Shown one piece after another: positions 1-14,938 of a stretch of DNA of 64,000 nucleotides. Positions within the stretch are counted from its first letter, which is position 1. Each line of letters starts with the position of its first letter. Source of the DNA: Microvelia longipes (taxonomy: Eukaryota; Arthropoda; Insecta; Hemiptera; Veliidae); the NCBI GenBank assembly GCA_018340805.1, contig JACMZG010001908.1, positions 20,008,092 to 20,072,091 on the forward strand, written 5' to 3'. The notes under the pieces were generated by a model. That model worked only from the letters and a program-made list of their open reading frames with translations. It was not told the origin of the DNA and searched no databases. A program made the position numbers and the translations under genes.

Positions 1-919
1 TACAAATTAAAATTTAAAATATTTTGGCATTATTTCATCTTACTAATAAATAACGGAATCTTTTTTAAAAACTATTATTATTTAAAAAACAAAAGGTCAT
101 ATTTATTTTAAATAAGTTTTATTTATCTTTTTGAGTAACCATGATGTTCTAAAAAGCTCCATATTTGGAAAAGAGAAAGTTCCTTTTCCATAAAAAAAGG
201 TCCAATCTATGTGTAATTCATTACATATTCGATTATATATTTCCAAATAAAATTTAGATATAACTATAACTAGCTATACTGTATAAAGCAGCAGGTATAC
301 GCATTGAAGTTAAAGGTTGTCTGGCAGACACTTTACCATTCTCACTTTCAGCCTGAATAATTCAGATCATTATTCAATTCAATTTACAATTCATATTTAT
401 CAAATCATTAGTCAAACAAATCATTATTTTTAATTTGATATTGTAAATCATCTCGAGAACTTTTAATCAAAATAACGTTGAATAATTCTGATAAGAAGAC
501 CTCCAAAAAACTTTCACGACCTCTGCTTTTTCAAAACTTATAAATCGCCTCTAAGCGATTTTCTAATAAATAATTACTGTTAACTTTTAACATGGACATT
601 TTATAAATAAAATATACTTGGATAAAATTTATTTAGATATGCTCTGTTAGTGTCTGCGTGTTAATTACAGCAAAAATGTCTCATCTTGGTAAATACCTTA
701 GAAAATACGCATGTTCCCACGAGTTGAAAAACTACTTAGCTGCGAGCTGTTCACTCACCCAAACATCCTTAGTATTATGACTTATTCTTATTAAATACAT
801 CATACAATTGTTAGATTAAATAGAAAAAGGTTAAGATTGAATTCTATTTTACTTCTCTATAGGAAACAATACCTGTTAAAAACAATATCAATAAACTAAT
901 AAAAAAAATAAAAGGGTAA

Positions 920-1353
920 TTTTTACTTTTCCTCATTTATACCGTAGGTATATAAGAAAAGTATTGTGTTAGCATAAAAATCTGAAACCGGGATTTATTT
1001 AATTGAGTTGATACACCTTTATGTAACAAATAAGTACACCAAGTTTCGTTTCAATACGACAAGTATATTTATAATTTTTGTTAGATCATAAAAAGTTAAG
1101 CACAATTGAGCGTGGTCAGTGCTGTATAGGTAGTCGCTGAGAGTAAAACAGTTATATCTACTATCTGAGGCCGAGCGAAGCGAGTTCGAGGACATGCTGC
1201 AGTATAAATTTGCCGAATGGTATATTCTGAGGACGCGTGAAGCGAGTCCGAAGCAGGAAGAATGTTGGCAGGCAAGAATGTAAGCAGGAAGAAGCGTAGC
1301 GAATCCTATGTGATGAGGAAAAGTTCCGAGGTACCCCGTACCCGATTTTTTTA
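920..1353 (+). repeat. 800-bp dispersed repeat, internally deleted copy
   Basis: Has the head TTTTACTTTTCCTCATTTAT and the tail GAGGTACCCCGTACCCGATT plus T's, but the middle is shortened. Carries GAGCGAAGCGAGTTC near 1175. Confidence 0.7.
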
Positions 1354-1995
1354 TATTAAGTTCATCTTAAGTCTTATTCTTTTATCAAATACATGCATAT
1401 CCGTTACCTCTTTAAGCATATCCTAATCTATACACATTATATCGCAATTAAAATTCTATATAGAAACGCTAATAGTAGCAGTAGTGAAATATTAAAAAAT
1501 CCTTCCTCTATGAAATTATTTCATTTTTTCTCTGAAGACGTAACTAATTCGAAGACCGTTGTAGAATATTTTATTTTAACATGATTAATATTATTAGGTT
1601 AGCTATGCTGAAAATGTATAACTTCTTATGTCGCCATTTTGTGCAACCTTCAATGTTGGTTAACTTAATCATATTATTATTCAAGATCATGAACATTATT
1701 ATTTATATTTAGTCTGGTTAGAATGACATTTTCGTGTTGTTTACCTAGTTTATTTTGTCGCATATTTTACTAAGAATTTCCTGTGTAAGGCTGATTCACC
1801 TTAAAAGTGTCATTTTTGACGTAAAAATGTTATTTTGAAGTGACTCATCAGACAATATAAGAGTGAATCTTGAGTTACAAATAAATATGTAAATTTTATT
1901 AAAATAGCTACAATTTTATTTGTTTTATCTATATTAAAAATAAATATTAAGCTCGCAGTATATTTATGTTTCACATTAAATTAAATAATTAGCAA

Positions 1996-2297
1996 CATAG
2001 AGATATATTACTAGAGGGGCCCTATTGGTTGAATTTTGAAACATCGAAAAAGTAACCTGACCACATTTAATTATCATTATCATCAAATAAACGGAACAAA
2101 TAACAAATTAAACATTTTTTTAAAAAACAAATCACAACACATACACTCTGCGGGAAGCCGAAAACAATTGATTAATTATAACCTTAACTCCCTCTTGGAG
2201 GAGGTTTCAATAAGGTTACACAGAGCCCCACTAAAAATGTTTCAGGCCTCTCAATGTATTAAGATAGGCTATGCCCCCTCTAGTATATATCTCTATG
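1996..2297 (-). mobile_element. hAT-type MITE, family A, 302 bp
   Basis: Terminal inverted repeats start CATAGAGATATA and continue into CTAGAGGGG. The 8-bp duplication ATTAGCAA is perfect at 1988-1995 and 2298-2305. The interior matches, in reverse, the copy at 40606-40935. An 88-codon frame inside it is not a gene. Confidence 0.88.
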
Positions 2298-5200
2298 ATT
2301 AGCAAGGTATAGCTGATTGTAAGAATAAAGTTAAGCTACGTACGTAAATGTATATGTCACTTAAAATACTTTGGATCCACGAAACTATCTTGTCGAAGCT
2401 GAAACCGAATAGCACTTACTTTATTAGAATTGAATTTACATTTTTAGGTCATTTACCAATGTTTTAACGATTGAATAATAAAATTTGATTAAGATCTTTG
2501 TTTAGGTCATTTTAAACTCTAAATGTTAGGTTGGTACTACTGATAATTTTGTTAATTTTTTACTAATCATCTTATTTTATTTTCTGCTTGTTAAGTTTCG
2601 GAGTCACTTCAAACATTTTTATTGCCTTACAAAAATCTTTAAAATACTTATTGGTTTTGTGATAAATTTTTGAATTAATGACGAGATAACTAAAACATGA
2701 TATCCTACACATCGTCTCATCAAAATAGAGAAGGTACATAAAGCAAATACTTTAAAAATAGCAAATAAAATATTACAGTAGGTAGTTACTTTTAAAGATA
2801 TTTATAAGATTGATTTTATTTTCGGAGTATCAAAGTTCTTGTTCGTAATAAATCAGAAAGCGGAATAAAGTTGATTTCAATAATTAATCGTCAAAAATGA
2901 AATTAATATTTTCTTTTCAATATTCATGAACAAATTAATTAAATTATTATCAATGTTTCTTAAATGCTCTTAATATCACAGTGTGCTTAACTTTAACTAG
3001 TTTAAAGTAAGATCTTTATTATTGTTTGTTACAGATGCAGACATTATGTTAACAATTTAGTGAGTGCAAGTCGTTATTTTTAAGCAGTGCGTTCGAAAAA
3101 AGTAAATAGGACTATCTCCTCAGTGATAATGGAATATATCAGAGCATCGTCATCTCACTACCAATATGGTCATCTGTATGATGTTGATCCTTTAATATAA
3201 TGGATTTAAGATGAGATGCTCCTGCTGACATAGCAAATCATAATTATAAATTATTAGTGTTATCATTTATCTATTTTTTATCGTTATATTTATTCTATTA
3301 AAATTGAGATTGATATATTGTCCTACGGTAAGAAAATATTCGGGCGATACAAAGAGGAATCAAGTGCATCTGCTTATACTTACAGTGTGAAAGGTACAAA
3401 ATTAATTTAACACTTTCATATGAATTATTTTAAGTACAAAAACTAAATTAAGCGCTGAATTGTGCAGTGGGAATGAAGGCATAACATATTATTAGTTACA
3501 AGGCGATTATTTATTTGTTAGACCAATTATTTATTTTTGAAAGAAACAAAAAACCTTTTTTTTTCTTTTTTTTAAACAAGTTCTTTATTGGCAAAAGTAA
3601 ACAAAATTTATTTTGTGTAAACCGTAGCCATATTTTATTTATTGATTTGGGGTGATTTGTGCCTCTTTATTTATTTTATATGTTTATTTTGGTATGAAAT
3701 TTGGTTAATTTTTGGGGTGTGATGCTTAACAATTAAAAGTGAAAATAATAGGTTATACATTTTTAATTTGTTATTAAAGAAAGAACTCAAGATTCGTCTA
3801 TCTAAAAATCCATCTTCCCTTATGAGTGTAGAACCACTGTTTAATTTTATTAGTGTATTACACCAGAGAGTTTGTATATTGTATTTTATGCTTGGCTCTA
3901 ACCCTCCTGTTAATGTAGTTGTGCCAAGTGTCTGTAAGAGTTTTAAACGAGATATGTTAGACTCCTTCAAAGAACGTCCTTCGGAAAGAATAAGCTAAGA
4001 TTATTATAACATATTATAACATTATAACTTAACACATAAATCTGGGTTCATTCTTTAGATGTTTAATATATTAACTTTAAACAAATATAAATAAATTATA
4101 ATATCTTGTTTTTAGAAATTCTTTTCTAAAAACTTTAATAAATTCCTTCTGGCTCTTCCTTTTCCTTCATCTTGAGTCATCATTTCCAGAGGTTTTTTTT
4201 TATTTAATTGATTGTTTTCTACCCAATACATGCATTTATTTTTGTTTCAGGTTTTGTGTAGTTGTGTTTGACTTTTTTTTATTGTATAAAAATCGGGTGT
4301 AGTGCTTTATTTACCATGTGCGCAAGTTTTTATTTTAAGTAGTAGTTAGCTTAGAAAGGACTCTCGTAATTTTGTGAGTAACCTCTTTTATAGGGCTCTC
4401 TCGGATATTTAAAGCATGCAGCTTATTTTAGGACAATTTTGCATGTCATGCCTTTTTAGAAAAATTGAAGACAAAACCATCCCAGATGAAATGAATACGA
4501 AAAAGAGAATATGACGAAAGACATAAGAATTACAGCATCCGTCTCGCTGGAGCTGACAGCCGCCGGTAGTTTCAAAGTAAGAGAAGAATCCTTAATTTTT
4601 CATGGTACTTACTCCACGTAAATATAATTCTCTTATAATGATCACAGTTTACCCAAGGCCTTGGCTTAGAGTGGAACAGTGGGTAGTAGTAGTGGTATTG
4701 TTGGGAGACAAAACCTAATCGGGTAGTGCACAAATGACACCCGCAATAATTTCGATACTTTCTAAGGTGGTTCTTCAAATTAACCTTTAAGCATTGTTTC
4801 AAGTTTTAGGACTTAAAATAAAATGGCACTGTTTCTTAGATCTGTCTGCCATCTAGAGAAGGGAGCGTCTTAGCTATCTACAAAAGATACCTGAGGTTTA
4901 AGCATCAAGTCCCAGACTCATGGTTTTTTAGTATTGGAAGCCAATTTTTATGACCTATACCTTGAGTACAGCATTTTTATTTAGGGTGGCTAGAGTGACT
5001 TTTGCAGGCACACTGCATGACAGAAACAAATAGGCTATAAATAGTAGATAGCCATATTGTTATATAAGTAGTAAGTAGACGAATAACTCAAAATTTGTTT
5101 CTCCATAAAAGGATTCGATAACAAAAATTAGTTTTCAATCTCAAATTGAGGCTTTTTCTTCCATGTACCGAAATGCTCCGATATCATGGCAGAGAGATCG

Positions 5201-5955
5201 TGTATCTCTTGAATTAGCAATTTTATTTTTAGGCCTAAAAGTATAATTCGTTAGTAAGTATCACTTTAGATATCAACCTGTACTTGTACCATGAAAGTAT
5301 TAAGGATTTTTAAAATAGGGAAGCCATCGCCACAAGCGGGTAGCCATCATAGGATAGGAGGCTACAAAGGTTAGATTTTATACTTAAAACATTTTAATAA
5401 TATTTTACCCCGACATAAACAGGCCACTGTTTCCAGAACTGAAACCGTATCTTTCCAGTATAAAAAGTTATTGACTTAGATCATAAAACTCAATTTTACT
5501 AACTTTTAAAAATGTAGATACGCCACAGCAATGCTCGTAAAGCAATTAAATTCGATTTTTTGAGTCTGTTTTTGGTCTGATCATTTCTTTATCATTAAAT
5601 TACCTGTTATAAAAAACATTTTCGAAGTGTGATTATATTTTAAATTAGTACTTATAGTGTAGTTTCAAATCTCATATTATTTGTAAACTTTAACATTAGA
5701 AAGTTAATCATTTCATCCTTTTCTCAACTGTATAAGGTAGGTACCACTACAATAATATTTTAATTTGCATATAAATTGAATAATTTTATACATTTCATTA
5801 TTTAATTATCTACTCATGATGTGCTTTACACTCTCATGCGCCATGAGGAACTTCATTGTAGAAAAAAAACCAATCTCATTAGCTCATTTTCCCTTTGGAA
5901 ATTCGCTAAAGGAAACAATAAATTATTAGACCCGATAAAATAAAAATATGAATCA

Positions 5956-6249
<294 letters not shown>

Positions 6250-7389
6250 CATGCTTTAGTAGTACTTTAATATTTTTTTATTATATGAAAATTAATTTTT
6301 TATTTATTTTCAGGTACATTAGAAATAGTTGAAAATGGTTTATGTGGCAGTATTTAATTTGATATCAGTCATTCAGGTTATTAAAGACACAGAAAAATAT
6401 TTATTCCAGCTTATAAATATTTTTTTTTCTTGTATAAAATTATATTCTATAATTTTGAAAAAATTAAACTAAGTAAATAAGTATAGGTAATGGTAATTAA
6501 GTAAAATTTAATTTTATATTTGCTATTAGATTTTGATAATTTAAATTCATGTTGTCATGTCTTTGCTAGACTTGGCGTCAATTAGTTTTTTATTGTTTTC
6601 TTTTGTGTAGAAGGTTTGAGTCTTCGAATCAATTATTACATTCTACAAATTTTTTAACGAAAGTAAAATACTCAAATTCAAAATATATAAAAACAATTTT
6701 TACGAAAGTAAATTCGTAAAAAAAGAGGAGCAATCGAAAGTAGAAACTGCAACTGCACTCTAAAAATCCAATTGATATATTTATAATTAGGGATATTTAT
6801 TTAATATTAAGTAATAATTGATGAAAACGACGTCAAACCTTCATGTTTTAGATAAAGTTGATCAAAGTACAAAGACAATCTTCAAGCGAATTTTATGAGG
6901 AAAGTAAATAAATTTAGACAATGGGCACTACGTCAATTCTACAAATAAGCTGCTGAGTAATAGCTGTTCATTATGATTGTTGATTCAGATGAAGAGATGT
7001 GAAATATATTTATTTTACTGAGTATGTTCATTATGATATTTCTGTAATCTATAGATTTAATACGAAAAACAATGCACTCTATAGTAACGCGCCAGAATTG
7101 CCAGCATTGAGTTATTCGCAATGCTTGCTTAATTGCTGAAAAGTCATTTTTTGCTTCTGAGTTTACGCTTTATGCTTTATAATCTCAGCAGTAGTATTAC
7201 TTCTAGTCACACAATTTCTTCCGTATTTTCCAGAAGGAAATGCGCATATATATTCCACATGTAATTAACTATGGTCATCATTCAAAATTCGATTCTCTAC
7301 AGCAATATTTGCGCGCTCATATAATGCTCAGTTTAAGCTAAGTTTAAAATAAAAAATGCGTAGGCTTTCGCGGTTATTGTCATTAAGAT

Positions 7390-7560
7390 TTAGGTCTTCC
7401 GGGTGGTGACCGCGTGAAATGAATTGAGCAGTTTTGTAGAGCATTGTGTTTCTATCCATGATGTCCTACACCCCTGAAGATGCCTCCCACAGTGTCAAGC
7501 GAAACGTCGGATTCTTCAACTACATTGACGCGGTCACCCTTCCGGTGGTGACCTAAATCT
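7390..7560. repeat. Retroelement-end fragment with CTGAAGA...CGAAACGTC motif
   Basis: CTGAAGA (7474-7480) and CGAAACGTC (7500-7508) are spaced as in the hammerhead-like ends of Penelope-like and some other retroelements. Outer blocks TTTAGGTCTTCCGGGTGGTG and CGGTGGTGACCTAAATCTT are inverted copies around it. No coding part is present. Confidence 0.4.
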
Positions 7561-8689
7561 TCATAAATTTAAAATGTTTATTGTATTTCCTTACATGATT
7601 AAAAAAACACATATGTATATAACCTTATACATATAAGTTATTACATAGGTTATAAGTTATTATAACTTAGTTACAAATAAGATATATTTAGTTAGTTTAT
7701 GTATAAGTTATAAGTTAGCTTATATTATAAATAAAACTTTGTATATACAAAGTTTCCCTGAGACAGAAAGGTCTAAAACGGATTTTGGTATTATTACGGG
7801 TCCCGCCACACAAGCCACCTTAAAAGCTGATTTTTTTTAAAAAGCGCTTAGTAATTTTCCTTAAAAATAAAAGTTTCAAATGATAAAATCTGAACTAATT
7901 CTGACATTAAAATAATACTTCGTTTTTACCTTTACCATTCACAGTACAGAATATTTATGCAATGGTAAGTGTGGATACGTGGAGTTAGTATATGCGTACC
8001 ATATTTTTAAAAAGAAAATGAATCGCTAAAAACACATCAAAAAGCTAATGTTTATCGCATTTCAAAACATGCAAGGGATGTAAATAGTAGCAATTCAAAA
8101 ATAATATATACAAAGCAATTGGTGTCGAAGTAAATCAAGTAAATGCCAATAACCTTTAAAGAAGTAATTTGTCCATTAATAATTTCTTAGCCGACTTTTA
8201 AAACTTAAAATATTTAATATTTATTTCTTCTTACAGCTACAATAACGTGTATAATAATAAAAGCAAATTTTACTACAAATTAAGGTGAAGTTTTCATCGC
8301 GTGAAAAGGAAATAAATAAAAGCAAAACACGATTTAACATTGACATTTATTTCTGAATGTATTTTTGTAACTTTCGGTTTACAGAAGTACTCAACACTTC
8401 AATATTTTTCTCACTATTTTACTAATTCAATTTTAGTTTTTTTTAGTTCATCAACCTCTTAAAAAATTCTAATGCCAAACATTCTCTACTCTGAATCCCT
8501 TTACATTCCTTTTCATTTTTCTTAAGAGAGAAAACGATTTTTTGGTAATCATTGTTAATTTAACAAATAGCACAATTACATAACACTCAATTCAGAATTC
8601 AGTATTACAGTCCGTTTATTTTTCAAAATAAATGTGAAAGATACCTACGTATTTCAACGATCAATCCTAAAAAAAATTGAAAGCATACA

Positions 8690-9347
8690 CAGCGGCGGAC
8701 TGAGCCAAAAAGACCCCAGGAGGGTGGTTTGGCCTAAAAGGGCCCAAACCTACATCTCAAGGGGCCCAATAAGGGGGATAGGTTCAATAATACTTCTCTG
8801 TTGGGTCTAATTTTAACTAGAGTAGTATTAATGATTATAGCTAGCTCAATATAATTATTTAATTTTAATTTAAGATTTAATAAAATTAAATCAAATGATA
8901 TTATTATATTTAAATAAATTAAAATAAACGTAATTAAAAAAAAAATAAGTAAGAATAAAATAAACTTAAGTTTATTAATTTAAAACTTTTAACTGAAGTA
9001 TTTAATGTTAATCTTTAGGGCCCCGATCAAGTATGTTAAGGGTTCCTTGAGGCCATAATCTTCAGTTAAGGACATTTAAAGGCCCAAGCATAAAGAATGG
9101 GGGACTTTAAGGACCTAAATCTTAGTAAAAAATTGAAAATATTTTTAAGTACTTTAAAAACATTTGTCTCTAGGAGCTCTTTAGGCCCTACCTTAGAGTA
9201 TTGGGCCCCTTTTCCTCTTGTGTTATGAATATATCAAGTATGTTAATCATTTTTTTTAATTGTCTTTCATTTTTCTTTAAGTGAATTTCTGGTTGAGGGG
9301 CCCAAGGAGGGCTGCTGCCCTCGCCTTGAATGGCCAGTCCGCCCCTG
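8690..9347. mobile_element. hAT-type element, 658 bp
   Basis: Left end CAGCGGCGGACTGAGCCA and right end TGGCCAGTCCGCCCCTG are inverted repeats of the widespread CAGGGGCGGACTGGCC type. AGCATACA (8682-8689) and AGCATACT (9348-9355) are a 7-of-8 target duplication. Inside, GGGCCC-rich stretches flank an AT-rich core without a transposase frame. Confidence 0.82.
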
Positions 9348-10087
9348 AGCATACTTTAAGTTAAGTTAAGTAAAGGTGTATATAGTAACTACATTTGTCT
9401 TTCATTATTATATAAGATACTAAAATGATTAGTAATTTTAGCTAATGCTAAAAAACAATTATTTTCCACAGACAAATCATTAACAAAGTAAAACACAATC
9501 AAAATTATACTCTAAAGCTAGGCGCGCAATACATATACACGAAATTAATAAGTTGTAAACAAAAAAAAGCTTAATTTCAATATGTATAGTTAAACCTGAT
9601 TGTAAAAATGATAGAGTGAAAATTTAGTTCAGAGTAAAAACGATAGTTTTTTGGTCATTATTATTTACGTTATCTATTTTTAGTCTAATTACGTAAATAA
9701 TTACTATTGATGCAAAGAAAAATTTGCGCTACATCAACAAAATTATCATTTCTGGTATTATTATATTAGTTAAGAAAATACGTACTTCTAACCCAATGAC
9801 CTAATTAATTTTAAAATTATAAAACAATAGTAAAAATAACTATAATCTGAAGGCTCGTTTTTAAGTCGAGCGACATAGAAGACGCTTTATTTTCAGGTTA
9901 TAATTTTAAAGGTTATCTGGTATACGGCTTATGCCTATCATAAGTGTTATGATAAGCTGTAATGTACGGAAGAATTGAAAATAGTTTGTCCACTATAAGG
10001 TATATTTAATAAGTAATTATAGTAAACGAGCATCAGTTATAGTGATCTGCGAAACAGCAATAAATGGCATTTTGCAGTGCTGGAACC

Positions 10088-10140
10088 ACATCTGGTCTTG
10101 CGTGCAAATTTATTTAAATTCGCACCCGGGCTCCAGATGT
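10088..10140. repeat. Imperfect hairpin
   Basis: ACATCTGG and CCAGATGT flank partly paired CTTGCGTGC and GCACCCGGG around an AATTTATTTAAATT apex. It is more G+C-rich than its surroundings. Function unknown. Confidence 0.45.
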
Positions 10141-11471
10141 AGCAGTAACGACACAGGCCACTGTATTACTTTTCAAAATCATTTTAGTTAATCTTTTAAT
10201 TTTATGACTATCGCAGTTCGCTGAAAACTATTTAAGCATTAATATCACGTTCTAGTTTAGTAATGCTGCGGTTATATAATAATTAATTACTTTAGTTCAG
10301 GGTCAACGCTAACTAACGAGTTCGTAACAGCTTGACGATGCTGTCACAGATAGTGATATAAATAATCGACTTATCTTTAACTCAATTACTTAGTAAGCAA
10401 CTCAAGTTGACAAGATATCTATATATTTAGCATGAATTTATTAACACTATTAAGCATAGTAATTACACAATAATGCTTACTAGCACTAGCTAAATTTGAC
10501 AAAATTTAGACTTTTAAGTTAATTAAGTTAATTTTGGTTTAATTAAGTACAGAAGAGTTAAAATATTATTATAAAAAATACAACTTTATAGAGTAAAATC
10601 TTAAGTAGAACATTTCTATTTTATTAATCAAGAAATTCGACTCAAAAAGAGAAATAAATTTTGACAGATAATGAACTAAGTGTGGATTGACTTTTTAAGA
10701 AGAAGAAAAAGATCATTTACAACAATTTAAGAAAAATTATTCATTATTACATTTTATTTATTAATTAATAAATAAATAAAAATAATACTTCAGCTAGACT
10801 GTAAAATAAAAAAGAGTCAAGAGCAAAATATAAGCTACCATATTAATAAATTTAACAATTAATTTTAAACTATTCACTAATTCCACGATTTCACATTTTA
10901 AGTAAAGTCATACCGGTATCAATAGTTTGACACCCATATAATTACTATTTCAACATTGTATTTATTATAATTGCTTAACTTCCCTAATTTCAGTGTAAAG
11001 GTATTGTTGTTACAAAAAATGTTTATTCCATATTCAAGTCAAACTTGTATTTGCTATGAGTGTAAAACTAATATTAAAATTTTATAATCCTCTATCAATA
11101 AAGTTATAATGTCATATGTTAATATCTGCGTAGCTATAAACAACAAAGGTAGATAAAAATATTCCATATACACTAATTTTGACTCAGTTATGAACTATGT
11201 CATCTAGAATACATATTGTTTTAACGAATGATTCATATTTTGAGCATCCAATAGGTCATAGGATACTAATTGTTTTAAATGTTTAATGTTGAAAATAGAT
11301 TCTTTTATGATTTCTTATTTTATCATTTTAAAGTTCATATATGTTAGGTAAATGTATAATATTTAACGTATAACTAATATAAACGTGACATATATTGATT
11401 TAATCTAATTCTCTTAAATATATACAGGCATAATATATATAAATTATTTATTTTATTTAATTATTTTATTT

Positions 11472-11580
<109 letters not shown>

Positions 11581-12498
11581 TTTAAGAGTATTTATTTTGC
11601 TAGTTAATAGGTTTTAATTGTACATTTGACACGTCTTTTTTTGCTATATAACAAGAGATAGAAAACAAAGAGCAAGTATAGTAATGAACTCATCTTAAAA
11701 TGTCTTGATAAAATTAAAAAAAAAAAATTTAGATTATAATAAAAATATATTGCCATGTTTTTAGCGAATATTGTATTTATTACGTATAGGCCGCTTCGAG
11801 CCTTCTTTGCTTCGCTGGCGTACTTAAAAAATTTGCAGGCCTAGCTAGATATTCAAATTTAGGGTTGAGGGATATATCCTTGCTTTATTGGCTTTAATAA
11901 AATAGTATAATCAATGTTCGAAATCAGACCGGTGCTAGTGGCAAATGATATTAGCAAGTAAACTGTTGGAAGTTTAAACTTGAGCTTTCACCTTTTAGCA
12001 GCAACAGACTGTAGCCACGTGCCCAGCCTCTGTTGTCATGCAGAAACTAGGCCAAATATAAGCTTGAGGTTTAAGTTTCCTCGTAGGTCTAATCGAAACG
12101 AAAAGCTAAATTGTAGCATAGGAAACCTTGTGTTTTGGTAAATTCTATCATAATCAAAATTTAGGGATCTGTAATGGCAATTAAACAACGATTAATGTTT
12201 AAAGGTCGTTGCCAAGCTGACTCCATCGAGACAAGCTTTAGCTCTAGACAATCCTACGTAGCGCAAATGGCATGTATAAATGTATATCGTTTACATTCAC
12301 AAGGAATGACCTCAAATCAGAAAAAAAAATCAAAAAAGATAAATGCCACATATAATAATGTAATGTATAAGACAAATGCCTCTTATTGTCCGCTGCAGCT
12401 CCTGAAGCCCACTACGAGTCAAATAACAAACATTACATAAAAAAACTCCTTCTGTGCAGGCCGAATGGCCACAAAGCAGTCACGCCGCGAAGCAGCCA

Positions 12499-12561
12499 GG
12501 GGCTCAAGGTATCTTTGAGCCCTGATTATTGTTGTTCGTAAATCTCAACAACAATCATTAC
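12499..12561. repeat. Two adjacent hairpins
   Basis: GGGCTCAAGGTATCTTTGAG plus CCC forms one stem. GATTATTGTTGTTCG and the following TCAACAACAATCATT form a second directly after it. The flank carries CGCCGCGAAGCAGCCAGG, resembling the GCGAAGC-type motif seen elsewhere. Confidence 0.4.
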
Positions 12562-13594
12562 GCTTCGTATCATACTAAAACTTCCAAATTATAGATAGCG
12601 CTGTATTTTTAGATTTCTGATAAGGCTAATAAGCACAAATTGACAGTACCAAACATCATACTACTCAAATACAAAAACTGCGATAAGTTATAAAAACTTA
12701 GAGTATAACATAGAATTTATAAAGAACTAATAATGTAACCTAACACTAAGATATAAACTTGTGCTAAAAAAACGCACGATGTACTTGACATGCTATCCGT
12801 ACACCTTTGTACTTAAAAGGGTTCGATTTCAGTCATAGGGGTGCAAAAACTTGTAGTTGTCTTGCGTAACATAAAACTTCTCTTTTAGCTATAACGGACA
12901 CCTTATTTAGAAAGCAGAGTAAGTTTGCAGACAATAATAAAGTTTTACAAAATGACTGGGTTTTTGATTCTTATATAAGCAAAACCAGTTTTTAATCGTT
13001 TGATTTGCCAAAGATATACACCTACTTACCCACATTCATTTACCTAATGCATGAATGTTTATTCTTATGTTATTACTAAAAAGTTAATAAAAAATAAATA
13101 AAATAAGTCAAAACAATAAAAGTATTTTAAAACATATGAGCTGCCATATTTGGTACACAGTTAAAATTATTTAATTTTAACTACAATTAAATCAATCATA
13201 GTAATCAAAGTAAATCACAGGCCAGGTTGGCCCGTTTTTATCGAATTTACGTAGGTGAAATAAACTAATGACATAAAGGTCGTGTTTTATCCAAAGATAA
13301 TATCTGTAGTTACGTCCACACTTTAGACGACTTGGTAGGGGCCTCATTACTGTCCCACAAACTCATTTTAGCATCACTTGAATTTTTAAAATTAAGTTCG
13401 TTTTAACATTCAAAGTAAAAACTAAGGTCAGTTTTTCACTTTCAGTACAACAAATGACATACCTACTTCTATCTATTTACATAAGTATCTCATCTTTTCG
13501 GTATTGGGATCTATAAAAAGAAAGTCTGTGTCCTAACCATGTACTTTCCCTTTCATTGTAAAGGGATAGAAATAGCTTGCGTTCAGCCAACTCC

Positions 13595-13731
13595 CAGGCC
13601 CGTAGCTAGCCAAAAATTGTAAGGGGGGGGGTAAAACTCCTCCCAGAGAAGGCGATGTACTTCCGGAAAACTTCATGGAACTTCCGCTGAGGAGGCGAAA
13701 TTGTCAGGGCCCCTTCCAGGCTACGGGCTTG
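13595..13731. mobile_element. Small hAT-like MITE remnant
   Basis: CAGGCCCGTAGCTAGCC at the left and GGCTACGGGCTTG at the right form inverted ends typical of a common hAT MITE class. A nine-base G run lies just inside the left end. No matching 8-bp duplication is visible, so it is old or has one deleted flank. Confidence 0.6.
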
Positions 13732-14640
13732 TTAACGCTACTTTGGGTAACCCGATCCTATCAGTGAATATCCAAAATATTCGACAATATTTCGTTTTGG
13801 GTTTAGATGGGCAAACGGCATCAACCCAGCAAACTTTCTGATGAAAATTAGCTTAAAAGTTAGAGAACAAATAAATAGGAGAAAAATGATAAGGAGGAGA
13901 ACAAGATGAACACTTTAAGTCTTGTTTACTATCAAATTTATGACAACACTGATAATATTACTTAATATCACATTATAATAGTGACCTGGATTTAAAGATC
14001 ATTATTTTGATTTTGAAATTACTTAAAATAGCTATCAAAGTCATATTAATTCTTGTTTGAACAGTTGGCTGAAATACAGAGATGGGAATAAAAGATTTAA
14101 AAAAGTAATCATATAAATTTCAAAAAAAATCTTTACGTTGGAAATATCTTAAATCTTGTTTATATTTTAGGAGAAGATTATCTTCTTAAAAATAGCTCTA
14201 TGCTGTAAGAGTTTAATCTTTAGAATAAGTAAATAGTTTTGTATTACTCATATATATTATACAATATTATAATATCATCGCAGATTAATTTATTATGATT
14301 TTTTTATTATATAAATTTAACCTAGAACAAGGATACGATTTTTCAATCAATTAGTGAATCTCTTAACCCCATATTGGATGTAGGGACTCATTAGAGTTAG
14401 CAGGGCTAAAACCCAATTTACAACAAAAATCAAGCCACTGCCATATAAGATTCACAATAACCCGAGAATGCCCTGTGGTGCGGGCCCGAGGCGAGATGGC
14501 TGACACATGCAAAAATTTGCTAATTACAATGTAAATGCTAAGTAACAATTCAAATCGCATACTCCAGAGGAAACCCAAAAAAATGACGTATTTTGTGATG
14601 CACCAAAAAATAATTTTATGAAAATATATCTCAAATTGTT

Positions 14641-14938
14641 AGAAAAAATTGGGTACGGGATACCTTGGACCTTAAACATTATTACGTCATTAGATTCGCT
14701 ACGCTCATCCTCACTACTTTTGACTCGCTTCGCTCGTCCTCAGACAGCGAACACATACGTTTTATTCCCAGCATTCACCCATCCTGGGACTGACCACGCT
14801 CTATGCTGCTTAATTTTACTATCCAACCAAACCCGTACATATACTTGCCGTACTAAAACAAAACTCTGTGTACTTATTTATTACTTAAATAATATATTTG
14901 TACCAAAATTCAAATTACACGATTTTACGATTAAAACT
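14641..14938 (-). repeat. 800-bp dispersed repeat, truncated, minus strand
   Basis: Tail half only: AAAAATTGGGTACGGGATAC, then GACTCGCTTCGCTCGTCC and the GTACTTATTTATTACTT segment. Confidence 0.6.

Noticed and set aside
2036..2302. 88-codon frame
   Set aside because: Lies entirely inside a hAT-type MITE and its target duplication.
3671..3998. Possible gene open on both strands
   Set aside because: Codon use is plausible but no family is recognised, no matching exon or splice context was found, and both strands are open.
12780..12860. tRNA-like GGTTCGATTTC box
   Set aside because: No matching A box or cloverleaf stems upstream.
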